From positions 1 to 64,000 of the forward strand of contig NZ_PDJV01000008.1 in assembly GCF_004116465.1 (NCBI RefSeq): a stretch of 64,000 bases of DNA, read 5' to 3'. This stretch comes from Arcobacter sp. F2176 (GTDB taxonomy: Bacteria > Campylobacterota > Campylobacteria > Campylobacterales > Arcobacteraceae). Shown in pieces: positions 1 through 9,115 of this stretch (positions are counted from its first letter, which is position 1; each line of letters starts with the position of its first letter). The notes beneath the pieces were generated by a model. It had not been told where the DNA came from. It made no database searches and saw only the letters and a program-made list of their open reading frames with translations. The position numbers were made by a program, and so were the translations under genes.

Positions 1-992
1 AACATATAAAAAGTCGATGCTAAAATCATAAATTTAATTAATGTATTAGATTGTAATTGTTGCCATTCACCCTTCATTGTTAAAAGCATATTAATAGCTG
101 ATCCCCATGATGGTAAAATTAAAACAATAGACATTACAGAACCCATAGTTTGGAGCCAATCTGGAACAGTTGCATAAATAAGGTGGTGTCCACCAGCCCA
201 TAAATAAACAAACATTAATCCCCAGAAAGCTAATATAGATAACTTATATGAATAAACATTTTGTCCTGACTCTTTTGGCAAAAAGTAGTAAATTAAAGCA
301 ATAATTGGAACAGTAAATACAAATGCAACTGCATTATGCCCATACCACCATTGCACTAATGCATCATTTGTACCTGAATACATAGATACTGAGTGCATCC
401 ATGAACCATAACCAGAATATAAAGCAGTAGGTATTTCCATGTTATTAAATAAATATAACATGGCAATACCCATAAAAGTAGCTATAAAATACCAGATTGA
501 AACATATAGTGTTCTCTCCCTTCTAATACCAATTAATCCAAAAATACTAACACCCCATAATACCCACCAAAGTACTATAATTATATCTATAGGCCACTCT
601 AATTCAGCATACTCTTTTGAAGTTGTGTATCCAGCTACTAGTGTAACAACTGCTAAAAGAATTGTGATGAAGTAAAGAACAAAATGTAATTTACCAATAA
701 ACATTAAAAATGGTGATTCCCTCAAAGAAACTTTTAAAATTCTTTGAGCCATATAATACCATCCAGCAAAAATACCGCTTAAGGTAAAGCCAAATATAAC
801 AGTATTTGTGTGTAAAGGTCTTAATCTACTAAAAGTACCATATTCTCCAGCTAAATTACTTAAATGGGGGAAAGCCATTTGAAAGGCTAAGGTAACACCA
901 ACTATCATACCTAAAATACCAAATAAAATTGCGGTAAAGGTAAAGGCTTTTGCAACTGAGTAATCGTACTCAACTCGTGCATTCTTTTGCAT
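1..992 (-). CDS. ccoN: cbb3-type cytochrome c oxidase subunit I, CcoN (3' end missing)
   Basis: Catalytic, haem-copper subunit of the high-affinity terminal oxidase in the inner membrane; reduces O2 and pumps protons. The first ~330 residues are present and the C-terminus lies beyond base 1. Visible signatures are the low-spin haem His in LRPLHTNT (residue 61), the copper-site motif WWYGHNAV, and the paired His of GGHHLIYATVP, with several hydrophobic membrane segments. The start ATG (990-992, complement) follows an AGGAG Shine-Dalgarno. CcoN is the first gene of ccoNOQP in relatives, so ccoO/Q/P are expected just left of the window (inference). ccoG lies 20 kb away on the same strand. Confidence 0.96.
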   Translation of the reverse strand, partial: MQKNARVEYDYSVAKAFTFTAILFGILGMIVGVTLAFQMAFPHLSNLAGEYGTFSRLRPLHTNTVIFGFTLSGIFAGWYYMAQRILKVSLRESPFLMFIGKLHFVLYFITILLAVVTLVAGYTTSKEYAELEWPIDIIIVLWWVLWGVSIFGLIGIRRERTLYVSIWYFIATFMGIAMLYLFNNMEIPTALYSGYGSWMHSVSMYSGTNDALVQWWYGHNAVAFVFTVPIIALIYYFLPKESGQNVYSYKLSILAFWGLMFVYLWAGGHHLIYATVPDWLQTMGSVMSIVLILPSWGSAINMLLTMKGEWQQLQSNTLIKFMILASTFYM

Positions 993-1170
993 CAAGTTAC
1001 TCCTTTTATTAATATACAAGTTCTAATTTGTGAAATCTTATTATTTGAATAGTAAATCAAAATTTGGAATTCACCAAGTATTTAATTTTTTATACATGGA
1101 TTTAGTGTCAATTTGGTGGCATAATAATCTTTTTTGATAATTTAACTTTAAATGTCAGTATTTTGGGCAT

Positions 1171-1202
1171 AAAAAAAGGGTCTCTAAAATAGAGACCCTT
1201 TT
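1171..1202 (-). terminator. Intrinsic terminator of rpsU
   Basis: Perfect 8-bp stem (GGGTCTCT/AGAGACCC, 1178-1185 with 1191-1198) around a 5-nt loop. An A-run at 1171-1177 gives a U-run on the minus-strand transcript, and the TTTT on the other side makes it potentially bidirectional. It sits directly after the rpsU stop. Confidence 0.88.
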
Positions 1203-1218
1203 AGGTAATAGTGAACTA

Positions 1219-1431
1219 TTACAGTCTAGATTCGTATCTTCTAAGCATATACAATCTTTTAAGCATTTTTTTCTTAGCATTAATTTTTTGTTTCTTTCTC
1301 TTTTCAGTCATAGGTTCAAAAAATCTTCTTGCTCTTGTTTCAGTAACGATTAGGTTTCTGTCACATTGCTTTTTAAATCTTCTATAAGCTTCGTCGAATG
1401 ATTCGCTATCTTTAACTTTAATACCTGGCAC
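1219..1431 (-). CDS. rpsU: 30S ribosomal protein bS21
   Basis: Small basic ribosomal protein of the 30S subunit platform, involved in translation initiation. The sequence has the family core PGIKV...[13 protein letters not shown] and a basic C-terminal tail ending RRYESRL. An open frame extends back to a GTG at 1440, but the family begins with MPGIKV. The in-frame GTG whose first base is complement 1431 gives exactly that start (70 aa) and stands 9 nt after the AGAGG Shine-Dalgarno, whereas the GTG at 1440 abuts it. I therefore choose 1431. Monocistronic, with its own terminator. Confidence 0.95.
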   Translation of the reverse strand: MPGIKVKDSESFDEAYRRFKKQCDRNLIVTETRARRFFEPMTEKRKKQKINAKKKMLKRLYMLRRYESRL

Positions 1432-1489
1432 TATAATCACCCTCTTTCTTTTAAAATTTAGGGTTGCATTATATTTAAATAATACTTAA

Positions 1490-1517
1490 TTTCAATTTAA
1501 CCATATTTTGATATAAT
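1490..1517 (+). promoter_or_regulatory. Probable sigma70 promoter of the moaC operon
   Basis: A perfect TATAAT at 1512-1517 lies 29 nt before the TTG start of moaC. A weak -35-like TTTCAA stands 16 nt upstream (1490-1495). A poorly conserved -35 is usual for the main sigma factor in Campylobacterota. Confidence 0.5.
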
Positions 1518-1546
1518 CACTTAATTAAAGAATATGAGGAAGAACC

Positions 1547-2017
1547 TTGGATTTAACACATTTAGATGAAAATAATAGACCTAAAATGGTAGATGTATCT
1601 GATAAAAAAGATAGTACAAGAGTAGCAATTGCTTCTGGACAAATATCTATGTCCCAAGAAGCTTATAATGCAATTATAAGTAATAATACTAAAAAAGGTC
1701 CAGTTCTTCAAACAGCTGTTATTGCTTCAATTATGGGTGTAAAAAAGACAAGTGAATTAATTCCTATGTGTCATCCCTTATTATTAAGTGGAATAAATTG
1801 TGATGTAGAAGAATTGCCTAGCTTACCTGGTTTCAAATTAATTGTAACTGCTAAACTAAATGGACAAACTGGTGTAGAAATGGAAGCTCTAACGGGTACA
1901 AGTATAGGTTTACTTACCATATATGATATGGTAAAGGCTATTGATAAATCAATGGTTATTTCAAATATTCAATTAGAGAGTAAATCTGGTGGGAAAAGTG
2001 GGGATTTTAAGCGATGA
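1547..2017 (+). CDS. moaC: Cyclic pyranopterin monophosphate synthase MoaC
   Basis: Second step of molybdenum cofactor synthesis: converts the MoaA product 3',8-cyclo-7,8-dihydro-GTP to cyclic pyranopterin monophosphate in the cytoplasm. 156 aa, the usual length. Conserved MCHPLLLSG (active-site His), VEMEALTG (Glu) and YDMVKAIDK (Asp/Lys) are all present. The start is TTG at 1547, supported by GAGGA 6 nt upstream and by the family N-terminus (LTHLDE). The stop overlaps the next ATG (ATGA). It would supply cofactor to enzymes such as the molybdenum hydroxylase at 48.6-51.2 kb. Confidence 0.96.
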   Translation: MDLTHLDENNRPKMVDVSDKKDSTRVAIASGQISMSQEAYNAIISNNTKKGPVLQTAVIASIMGVKKTSELIPMCHPLLLSGINCDVEELPSLPGFKLIVTAKLNGQTGVEMEALTGTSIGLLTIYDMVKAIDKSMVISNIQLESKSGGKSGDFKR

Positions 2018-2277
2018 TTGATTTAAATGAACATAAATTAGAACTTGATTATCCATGCAATTGGATATACAAAGTTGTTGTTGTTGAAACTGTTAATATA
2101 AAAAAAGTTGTAAAAGAAGTTATAACAGAAAGAGAACATAAATTAACTGAGTCAAAAGTTAGCTCAAAGGGAAAATTTAAAAGTTACACTTTAGATTTAC
2201 TTGTTCATAATGAAGATGATAGAAAGATGATTTATGAATTATTAGGCAATCACAGTGATGTAAAAATGGTTTTATAA
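2014..2277 (+). CDS. DUF493 (HP0495/YbeD-like) family protein
   Basis: Small (87 aa) cytoplasmic alpha/beta protein resembling the HP0495/YbeD family, an ACT-like ferredoxin fold without a firmly assigned biochemical role. Begins with [17 protein letters not shown], and the strand pattern KVVVVE...[11 protein letters not shown] fits the fold. Translationally coupled to moaC by a 4-bp ATGA overlap and followed 10 nt later by the M15 peptidase gene. Function unknown; family assignment is from pattern recognition only. Confidence 0.8.
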   Translation: MIDLNEHKLELDYPCNWIYKVVVVETVNIKKVVKEVITEREHKLTESKVSSKGKFKSYTLDLLVHNEDDRKMIYELLGNHSDVKMVL

Positions 2278-2287
2278 AGAAGAAAAA

Positions 2288-3115
2288 ATGAATAGAAGAG
2301 AGTTCTTAGACAAAGCAAAAAATTTAGCAATTTGTTCAACAATATATCCAATAATTGGTAGTGCAGATTCTACTGACATTTTTGAAGAGAAAAGCTTTTC
2401 TCCCAAAGATATGATACCTATAACTAATAGTATTAATAATATATCAAAAGATGTTTTTCTAGAAGAAAAATACCATGTACCTTTTAGAAATGTTCAAAAA
2501 AAGATTAATTATATTCAACACTATGTTGGATATGGAAATTTTAATATAATATCTTTTGATGAAGCTATAAATATTTTGAGATATTCTAAAGATTATACAA
2601 TTTTTACAAAAGAAGAGTTAGCTTTTATTGAACATATTTTTTATTATGAACCAACATATCATGGTTTTTATGGAGATAGAACAACTAATGACTTAACTGC
2701 ATCAATTAATAAAAAAGAGATAGAAAAAATCCCATATACAGGTCATTATATCTTCAAAGGAAAACCTAAAGAAGCATATTTAAAAATGAAAAATGATATT
2801 GGACCAACTATTTATTTAACTTCAGGAGTACGATCAGTTGTTAAACAAATGAAACTATTTTTGGATAAATTAGATTCTGTGGACCTTAATTTATCTATGG
2901 CTTCACGATCAATTGCCCCACCTGCCTTTACATATCACTCAGTTGGAGATTTTGATGTTGGAAAAAAAGGTCTAGGAGCAGCAAACTTTACAGAAAAGTT
3001 TTCATATACAAGTGAATTTTCACAAATGAAAACATTAAAATATATTGATATGAGATATACAATTGGAAATAAGGATGGGGTAAGGTATGAACCTTGGCAT
3101 GTTAAAGTTATTTAG
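2288..3115 (+). CDS. M15-family metallopeptidase (D,D-carboxypeptidase-like), probably Tat-exported
   Basis: 275 aa. The N-terminus NRREFLDKAK followed by a short hydrophobic stretch matches a twin-arginine leader, so a periplasmic location is likely. The C-terminal half has the M15 zinc-site pattern: SGVRS, then HSVGDFD (His217, Asp223), then EPWH (Glu268, His271). M15 enzymes cleave D-Ala-D-Ala or related bonds in peptidoglycan. Its last bases overlap the next gene, a peptidoglycan carboxypeptidase, so both probably act on the same cell-wall peptides. The exact bond cleaved cannot be read from sequence. The roughly 100 residues between leader and catalytic core match nothing I recognise. 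Confidence 0.8.
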   Translation: MNRREFLDKAKNLAICSTIYPIIGSADSTDIFEEKSFSPKDMIPITNSINNISKDVFLEEKYHVPFRNVQKKINYIQHYVGYGNFNIISFDEAINILRYSKDYTIFTKEELAFIEHIFYYEPTYHGFYGDRTTNDLTASINKKEIEKIPYTGHYIFKGKPKEAYLKMKNDIGPTIYLTSGVRSVVKQMKLFLDKLDSVDLNLSMASRSIAPPAFTYHSVGDFDVGKKGLGAANFTEKFSYTSEFSQMKTLKYIDMRYTIGNKDGVRYEPWHVKVI

Positions 3116-4463
3116 AGTTTTATTAGTTTTTTTATTTTTGCAGAATTTATATGCGCATAGTAGCGATTTAAATTTTAAATTTATTAAAAAAGGTGTACAA
3201 GATGATAATACACTTTTAATAGTAGGTGGTATTCAAGGTGATGAGCCTGGTGGTTTTATGGCTGCATCTTTAATCGCAACACATTATGAGATAACAAAAG
3301 GTTCTGTTTGGATTGTTCCTAATTTAAATTTTACATCTATTATTGAAAGATCACGAGGTCCTTTTGGAGATATGAATAGAAAATTTGCATATATTTCTAA
3401 AGAAGACCCTGATTATGTTGATGTGGAAAGAATAAAAGAGTTAATAAAAAAGCCTGAAGTAAAACTAATAGTAAATTTACATGATGGAAGTGGATATTTT
3501 AGAAAAAAATTTATAGATAATTATCATTCTCCTTATAGATGGGGTCAAAGTTCAATTATTGATCAATCTAAGGTAAATGTTCCAGTATATGGAAATCTTG
3601 CTGAAATCAGTAAAGAAGTTTGTGAAAAAGTAAATGCACATTTGATTAGAAAAGAAGACATTTATCATACTCACAATACAAAAACAAAACTTGGTGATAA
3701 GGAGATGGAAAAAACATTAACTTATTATGCGATAAACAATGGCAAAGCAGCTTTTGGGAATGAAGCAAGTAAAGAATTACCTGTTCATGAACGAACTTAT
3801 TATCATCTTTTGGCTCTTGAAAAGTATATGGATATTATGGGAATAGAGTTTAAAAGAAAATTTGATTTACAACCACTTGCCCTAAGAGATGTAATAGATA
3901 ATGATATTTATATCTCATTTTACGATGATAAAATAAAAATACCTTTATCAGATATAAGAAATTATATAAGTTATTTCCCGACAAAAAAAGATGGAAAGAT
4001 AGATTTTAAACCAAGTAGTCCCGTAATGACTGTAATAAAAAATGGCAATTCTACTTATTCAATACATTATGGAAATAGAAGATTATCTATTTTAGAACCA
4101 GACTATTTGGATGTAAGTGAAAAAAAAGAAGATATAAAATTTAAAATTGATGGTAAAGAAAAACAAGTAAAAATTGGTTCTTTAGTTGATGTTTCAAATA
4201 GTTTTTTAGTTTATCCAAATGATTATAGGGTAAATGTTATTGGATATGTTAACAAAGCTCATAAAAATGAATCTGGTCTTGAAATTGAAAAAGATGAAAT
4301 TTTACAAAGATTTTCATTAGATGTAAAAGGACAAATATATAGAGTAGAATTCTATAATAAAGATGATAATAAGTTCGCAGGAATGGTATTGGTGAAGTTC
4401 CCAAAAAAGCTTTATGAAGAGGTAGTTTTAAATGAGGCTGGCGTAAAACCAGCTTCATTATAA
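3099..4463 (+). CDS. pgp1: Peptidoglycan DL-carboxypeptidase, Csd4/Pgp1 (M99 family)
   Basis: Periplasmic zinc carboxypeptidase that trims tripeptide stems of peptidoglycan to dipeptides; in Helicobacter (Csd4) and Campylobacter (Pgp1) it is required for helical shape. The sequence shows a signal peptide (LKLFRVLLVFLFLQNLYA) and GGIQGDEPGG, where a Gln replaces the usual zinc-binding His. NLHDGSG and GNEASKE follow. Counting from the ATG at 3099, these give Gln46, Glu49, His128 and Glu222, the same numbers I recall for H. pylori Csd4. That supports 3099 over the in-frame ATG at 3087. The gene overlaps the M15 peptidase by 17 nt. The C-terminal half is probably the accessory beta domains of Csd4. 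Confidence 0.92.
   Translation: MLKLFRVLLVFLFLQNLYAHSSDLNFKFIKKGVQDDNTLLIVGGIQGDEPGGFMAASLIATHYEITKGSVWIVPNLNFTSIIERSRGPFGDMNRKFAYISKEDPDYVDVERIKELIKKPEVKLIVNLHDGSGYFRKKFIDNYHSPYRWGQSSIIDQSKVNVPVYGNLAEISKEVCEKVNAHLIRKEDIYHTHNTKTKLGDKEMEKTLTYYAINNGKAAFGNEASKELPVHERTYYHLLALEKYMDIMGIEFKRKFDLQPLALRDVIDNDIYISFYDDKIKIPLSDIRNYISYFPTKKDGKIDFKPSSPVMTVIKNGNSTYSIHYGNRRLSILEPDYLDVSEKKEDIKFKIDGKEKQVKIGSLVDVSNSFLVYPNDYRVNVIGYVNKAHKNESGLEIEKDEILQRFSLDVKGQIYRVEFYNKDDNKFAGMVLVKFPKKLYEEVVLNEAGVKPASL
4431..4459 (+). terminator. Stem-loop inside the end of pgp1
   Basis: Arms AATGAGGCTGG and CCAGCTTCATT pair over 11 bp with one G-U wobble around a 7-nt loop. The structure lies entirely within the last codons of pgp1, just before its stop. 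The downstream U-run is poor, so it is a weak terminator candidate for the moaC operon, convergent with the 86-aa gene. Confidence 0.5.
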
Positions 4464-4467
4464 AATA

Positions 4468-4728
4468 TTATAAATCAACTAGCTCTTTTTTTATTTTCTC
4501 TTGATTTATTTTTTTGATGGCAGATTTGTAAAGTTCTTCAACTCTGTCTATCTTCTCATCAATTAATTCACAAATTTGTTCAAAATCTTGTCCTTCTTCG
4601 GAAGCTACAAAAACTTTATACTCTTTTTTTGTAAATTTTCTTTTTAAAATTTCTTTTAACTCTGTTTCATCTTTTAATTCTCCAACAAGTTTCTCTATAT
4701 TGCAGATTAGAGCCTTCTTAAAATTCAT
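4468..4728 (-). CDS. Hypothetical protein, small, charged and helical
   Basis: 86 aa, no signal peptide, rich in Lys and Glu, predicted almost wholly helical (FKKALICNIEKLVGELKDETELKEIL...). It follows surE by 5 nt and is the last gene of the run plcP-like - patatin - dnaE - surE, so it is probably co-transcribed. I do not recognise the family. Two Cys (positions 9 and about 53) are not arranged as a metal site. Confidence 0.7.
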   Translation of the reverse strand: MNFKKALICNIEKLVGELKDETELKEILKRKFTKKEYKVFVASEEGQDFEQICELIDEKIDRVEELYKSAIKKINQEKIKKELVDL

Positions 4729-4733
4729 TTACT

Positions 4734-5522
4734 TTATTCCTTTATCCAATCATTTAAATTTGTTATGTCATCGTATGAAGTCATATCTAACATTATAGGA
4801 GAAATAGAGATAAAATTTGCTTTTATGGCTTCAAAATCACAATTTAATTTTTCACTCTCTTCCCAAATCAAAGGATGAAGCCCTATCCAATAAAACTCTT
4901 CACCTCTTGGACTAAGGTGCCTGTGGGTGTCATTCCCATATATTCTATATCCAGCTTTTGTTATTTTAAAGCCTTGACAATCATCCTCATGTATTGGAGG
5001 AATATTAATATTTAAAAATTTTCTATCTTCTAAAGGAAATTCCTTCTTAAATATTTTTTTAACAATTGTAGCGATTGCTTTTTTTGCTAAGTTAAAATCT
5101 TCTTTTGGATCAATACCACCTGGCAAGTCATTAAATACTTGTGATATTGCAATTGCTGGAATCCCTTGCAAAGTAGCTTCCATTGCAGCAGCTGCTGTTC
5201 CACTATATGTAATATCTTCTCCCATGTTAGAGCCAATGTTTATTCCACTTATTACTAAATCAGGTTTATAGCCTTCTTTAAATAAGTTATTTAGAGAAAT
5301 AAATACACAATCTGTTGGTGTTCCATCATCAATTTTGTAATAATCATCATCCACATTAATCATTCTAAGTGGTCTATCAAGAGTAAGTGAGTGACCACAA
5401 GCTGATTTATTTTTTGCAGGGGCAACTACAGTTAGTTTGGCTAAAGGACTTAGTGCTTTTATTAATGCTTTTAATCCTACTGCATCAAATCCATCATCAT
5501 TTGTTAAAAGTATTTGTTTCAT
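4734..5522 (-). CDS. surE: 5'/3'-nucleotidase SurE
   Basis: Survival protein E, a metal-dependent phosphatase of nucleoside 5'- and 3'-monophosphates. 262 aa, normal length. Metal-site signatures are LLTNDDGFDA at the N-terminus (Asp pair), NKSACGHSLTL (Ser), and VSGINIGSNMGEDITYSGTA with its conserved Asn. The start ATG overlaps the dnaE stop (TAATG), so translation is coupled to dnaE. The C-terminal region contains the Tyr/His-rich dimer segment typical of the family. Confidence 0.96.
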   Translation of the reverse strand: MKQILLTNDDGFDAVGLKALIKALSPLAKLTVVAPAKNKSACGHSLTLDRPLRMINVDDDYYKIDDGTPTDCVFISLNNLFKEGYKPDLVISGINIGSNMGEDITYSGTAAAAMEATLQGIPAIAISQVFNDLPGGIDPKEDFNLAKKAIATIVKKIFKKEFPLEDRKFLNINIPPIHEDDCQGFKITKAGYRIYGNDTHRHLSPRGEEFYWIGLHPLIWEESEKLNCDFEAIKANFISISPIMLDMTSYDDITNLNDWIKE

Positions 5523-8500
5523 TATGCTATAAAAACTCCATTTAGTGATTTTATTAAACCTTCTATGTTTGAAGTTACTTTAAATCCAGTATCAAGTTCA
5601 ATATCGGCTAGTTTTGATTTTACCAATAGTTTTAATTCTCGTTTACCTTGATTATGTGCAATAATTTCAAAAAGGTCATACATGATTTTATCATCATCTG
5701 TAAAGTTAACTGCTACTGTTATTGGGGGCTCTTCTATTGCTTTTTGTTTTCTTTTAATTTTTTCTTTTCTTGCTTCTTTTAAGGTCTCTATTTTTCTTAA
5801 ACTGATTCTAGTAAATTGATCATCTTTTGAAATTCGTACTTTAAAAGCAATAGGTTCAGTTAAGTCAAAATCTTCTCTTAACTCTTTTAATCTATCTTCA
5901 AATAGCATTAATTCTATATTTCCATGTAAATCCATAAGGTTTAAAATGGCAAATTTATTACCTTTTTTAGAGATTCTTTCATTAATTGTTTCAACTTTTC
6001 CTATAAAAAGGGCTTCACTTCCATCTCCTAAATCTTCTATTTCAGAAGAGAGGGTATAGTTTATTCCATCTAATTGTTCCCTATATTCATCAAGTGGATG
6101 CCCTGATACATAAAATCCTAAAGATTGTTTTTCTAATTCTAAAAGATCTTTTAATTCATACTCTTCAAATTTTTCTAATTGAACTTCAACTTTTGTAAGT
6201 TCTTTAGAATCTCCAAAAAGTGACCCTGTTGCCATTTTCTTAGCAGCCATTGCTTTTCCAACAGTTTCATTTATGGTCTCAATTTGTTCTAAAATTGATC
6301 GTCTAGAATATCCAAACGTATCAAATCCACCAGCTTTTGCTAAAGATTCAAATACTCTTTTATTTACTTTACTTCCATCAACTCTTGAGATGAAATCTGC
6401 AAAATCCTCAAAGTTTCCATTTTCATTCCGCTCTTTTAAAATAGATTTAATAGCAACATCTCCAGCACCTTTAATGGCACCCATTCCAAACATTACTACT
6501 TCTTGTCCATCAATCTTTTTAGGAGCAAATACTAGGTCTGATTTATTGATATCTGGTGGGAAAAGGTCTAGTTTTAATCTTTTTACTTCATCCACATATT
6601 TTACAACTTTATCTGTATTATCTTTTTCTAGTGTTAAAAGTGCAGCCATAAATTCTGATGGATAATATTTTTTCAAATAAGAAGTATAAAATGTCACAAG
6701 TGCATAAGCCGCTGAGTGAGATTTATTAAATCCATATCCGGCAAATTTTACAATCAGGTCGAACAGTTCTTCACAATGTTCTTTAACAAAGCCTTTTTTT
6801 ACTCCACCAATAGCAAACTCACCCTTTAGTCTATCCATCTCTTCTTTAATCTTTTTACCCATTGCCCGTCTAACTAAATCGGCACCACCAAGGCTAAATC
6901 CACCAATTGATTGTACGATTTGCATAACTTGCTCTTGATAAACAATAACCCCATAGGTTGTTTCAAGTATTGGTCTTAATGGCGCATCAAACTCATCATA
7001 GAAATAGTTAATCTCTTCACGACCATGTTTCCTATCAATAAAGTCATCAAGCATACCTGACTCCATTGGTCCTGGTCTATAAAGTGCAAGAACGGCGATA
7101 ATATCCTCAAAGTTTGATGGTTTTAATCTTTTACATAAATCTTGCATACCATCTGACTCTATTTGAAATAATCCAATTGTATTTCCTGTTTGAATTAAGT
7201 CGTAAACACCTTTGTCATTTACATCCACGGTTAAGAAATTTACTCTTTTACCATGTCTTTGCTCTATTAGTTTATTTGCTTCTTCAATAACGGTTAGGGT
7301 CTTTAGACCCAAGAAGTCAAATTTGATTAAATCAACATCTTCTACGTATTTACCGTTGTATTGGGTCGCAAGAGTTTCCATCCCTGATGGTTTAAATAGG
7401 GGTGTTTTATTCCAAAGTGGTTCATTTGAAATAACAACTCCCGCTGCGTGAGTTCCTGCATTTCTATTTAGTCCTTCAAGGGCTATTGCAAAATCCCAAA
7501 CTCTTTTTGCTTGGGGATTTGAATCACAAAGTTCTTTTATCTTTGGTTCTTTTTCATATGAAGATGTTAAGTTGATTCCCAGTTCATCTGGAATAAGTTT
7601 TGCCATCGCATCAGCTTGAGAATAGGGCATATCCAGAACTCTAGCAACATCTCTAATTACCCCTTTTGCAAGTAATTTACCAAAGGTAATGATTTGTGCA
7701 ACATTGGCTCTTCCATATTTTTCAATTACATAATCAAGAATTTCTTGACGTCTAGCTTGACAGAAATCCATATCGATATCTGGCATAGATACTCTTTCTG
7801 GATTTAGGAATCTCTCAAAAAGTAAACCATAAGGTAAAGGGTCAATATCCGTAATAGCAAGGGAAAAGGCAACTAAACTTCCAGCAGCAGAACCCCTTCC
7901 AGGCCCAACTGGTATTCTCATCTGTTTTGCAGCAATTACGAAATCCCAAACGATAAGCATATATCCTGGGAATTTCATACTATTAATGATGTCTATTTCT
8001 ACTTGCAATCTATCTTTATACTCTTGATGTCTCTCTTGGGGTACTATCTCAAGTCTTTTTTCTAAGCCTTTCCAACACTCATGTATAAATAATATTTTAT
8101 CATTTTCTAATGAGTATTCTAATTCTGGCTCTGGTAGAGTTAAGCCTTGTTCAAGTGATTTTTCCCTTGTAAATTTGAAGTTAGGAGGAGTTGGGTCTCC
8201 TAGTTTTATCTCTAAGTTACATTTTTCAACTATCTCTTGGGTTGCAGCTATTGTTTCTGGAATATCTGCATATAGTTTTGAAATTTGCTCTGATGATTTT
8301 AAATAAAACTCATGAACACTATGTCTTAGTCTATTTGGATCATCATAAAGTTTATTCATAGCAATACACATAAAAGCTTCATGTGCTTGGGCATCTTTTT
8401 GTTTTAAGTAATGAGTATCATTTGTGGCAACAACTTTTATACCTGTTTCTTTTGATATTCTTAAAATTTGGTCATCAATAAAATGTTGGTCAGAAATACC

Positions 8501-9064
8501 ATGTCTCATAATTTCTAAGTAAAAATCATCACCAAATATCTCTTTATACTCTAAAGCAATTTTTTTTGCTTCTTCATAACCTTTTGCACCATTTTTTACA
8601 TTTCTCTCACTTTGAGTATTTAGGTGCCAGTTTACTTCACCTTGTAAACAAGCTGCACTACACACAAGTCCTTCACTATTTTCTCTTAATATTTTTTTAT
8701 TAATTCTAGGGTAATAATAGAACCCATGCATATAAGCTTGACTAGTCAAAAACATCAAGTTTTTGTAGCCTTTTTCATTTTTTGCATATAAGCATAGGTG
8801 AAATCTTTTTCTATGTGATTTATCATCTAATTCTTCAGAATTGTGAATATAAGCTTCCATACCAATAATTGGTTTGATGCCTTCTGCTTTCATAGCTTTA
8901 TAAAAATCAATAGCTCCAAACATATTACCATGGTCTGTCATGGCAACACTTTTCATTCCTAAAGCTTTGATTTTTTTTGCTAAATCTTTTATTTTATTAG
9001 CACCATCTAAGAGCGAATATTCTGTGTGTAGGTGTAAGTGCGTGAATTCTGGTATTTGTGACAT
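5522..9064 (-). CDS. dnaE: DNA polymerase III alpha subunit
   Basis: Replicative C-family polymerase. 1180 aa, close to the E. coli enzyme. Domains in order: N-terminal PHP domain beginning HLHTEYSLLDG (about residues 10-20); palm with GPGRGSAAGS (about 383); catalytic Asp pair in PDIDMDF (about 427) and third Asp in KFDFLGL (about 580); fingers; beta-binding/HhH region; OB-fold near 1030-1090. The N-terminal HLHTEY motif is intact. Located between the patatin gene (51 nt gap) and surE (1-nt overlap). Confidence 0.98.
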   Translation of the reverse strand: MSQIPEFTHLHLHTEYSLLDGANKIKDLAKKIKALGMKSVAMTDHGNMFGAIDFYKAMKAEGIKPIIGMEAYIHNSEELDDKSHRKRFHLCLYAKNEKGYKNLMFLTSQAYMHGFYYYPRINKKILRENSEGLVCSAACLQGEVNWHLNTQSERNVKNGAKGYEEAKKIALEYKEIFGDDFYLEIMRHGISDQHFIDDQILRISKETGIKVVATNDTHYLKQKDAQAHEAFMCIAMNKLYDDPNRLRHSVHEFYLKSSEQISKLYADIPETIAATQEIVEKCNLEIKLGDPTPPNFKFTREKSLEQGLTLPEPELEYSLENDKILFIHECWKGLEKRLEIVPQERHQEYKDRLQVEIDIINSMKFPGYMLIVWDFVIAAKQMRIPVGPGRGSAAGSLVAFSLAITDIDPLPYGLLFERFLNPERVSMPDIDMDFCQARRQEILDYVIEKYGRANVAQIITFGKLLAKGVIRDVARVLDMPYSQADAMAKLIPDELGINLTSSYEKEPKIKELCDSNPQAKRVWDFAIALEGLNRNAGTHAAGVVISNEPLWNKTPLFKPSGMETLATQYNGKYVEDVDLIKFDFLGLKTLTVIEEANKLIEQRHGKRVNFLTVDVNDKGVYDLIQTGNTIGLFQIESDGMQDLCKRLKPSNFEDIIAVLALYRPGPMESGMLDDFIDRKHGREEINYFYDEFDAPLRPILETTYGVIVYQEQVMQIVQSIGGFSLGGADLVRRAMGKKIKEEMDRLKGEFAIGGVKKGFVKEHCEELFDLIVKFAGYGFNKSHSAAYALVTFYTSYLKKYYPSEFMAALLTLEKDNTDKVVKYVDEVKRLKLDLFPPDINKSDLVFAPKKIDGQEVVMFGMGAIKGAGDVAIKSILKERNENGNFEDFADFISRVDGSKVNKRVFESLAKAGGFDTFGYSRRSILEQIETINETVGKAMAAKKMATGSLFGDSKELTKVEVQLEKFEEYELKDLLELEKQSLGFYVSGHPLDEYREQLDGINYTLSSEIEDLGDGSEALFIGKVETINERISKKGNKFAILNLMDLHGNIELMLFEDRLKELREDFDLTEPIAFKVRISKDDQFTRISLRKIETLKEARKEKIKRKQKAIEEPPITVAVNFTDDDKIMYDLFEIIAHNQGKRELKLLVKSKLADIELDTGFKVTSNIEGLIKSLNGVFIA

Positions 9065-9115
9065 AATGATTCTTTTCTTGGATATTTATTAGGGGATTAT
9101 AACTTAAAGAATCTA

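Noticed and set aside
439-675. Plus-strand ORF of 78 codons
   Set aside because: Lies wholly antisense to ccoN, whose haem and copper motifs are intact; no Shine-Dalgarno.
1432-1440. Upstream GTG start of rpsU
   Set aside because: Abuts the Shine-Dalgarno and adds three residues not found in bS21 proteins; GTG at 1431 fits better.
3087-3098. ATG 3087 as start of pgp1
   Set aside because: AAGG is only 1 nt away; the ATG at 3099 gives zinc-ligand numbering equal to Csd4. Not excluded.
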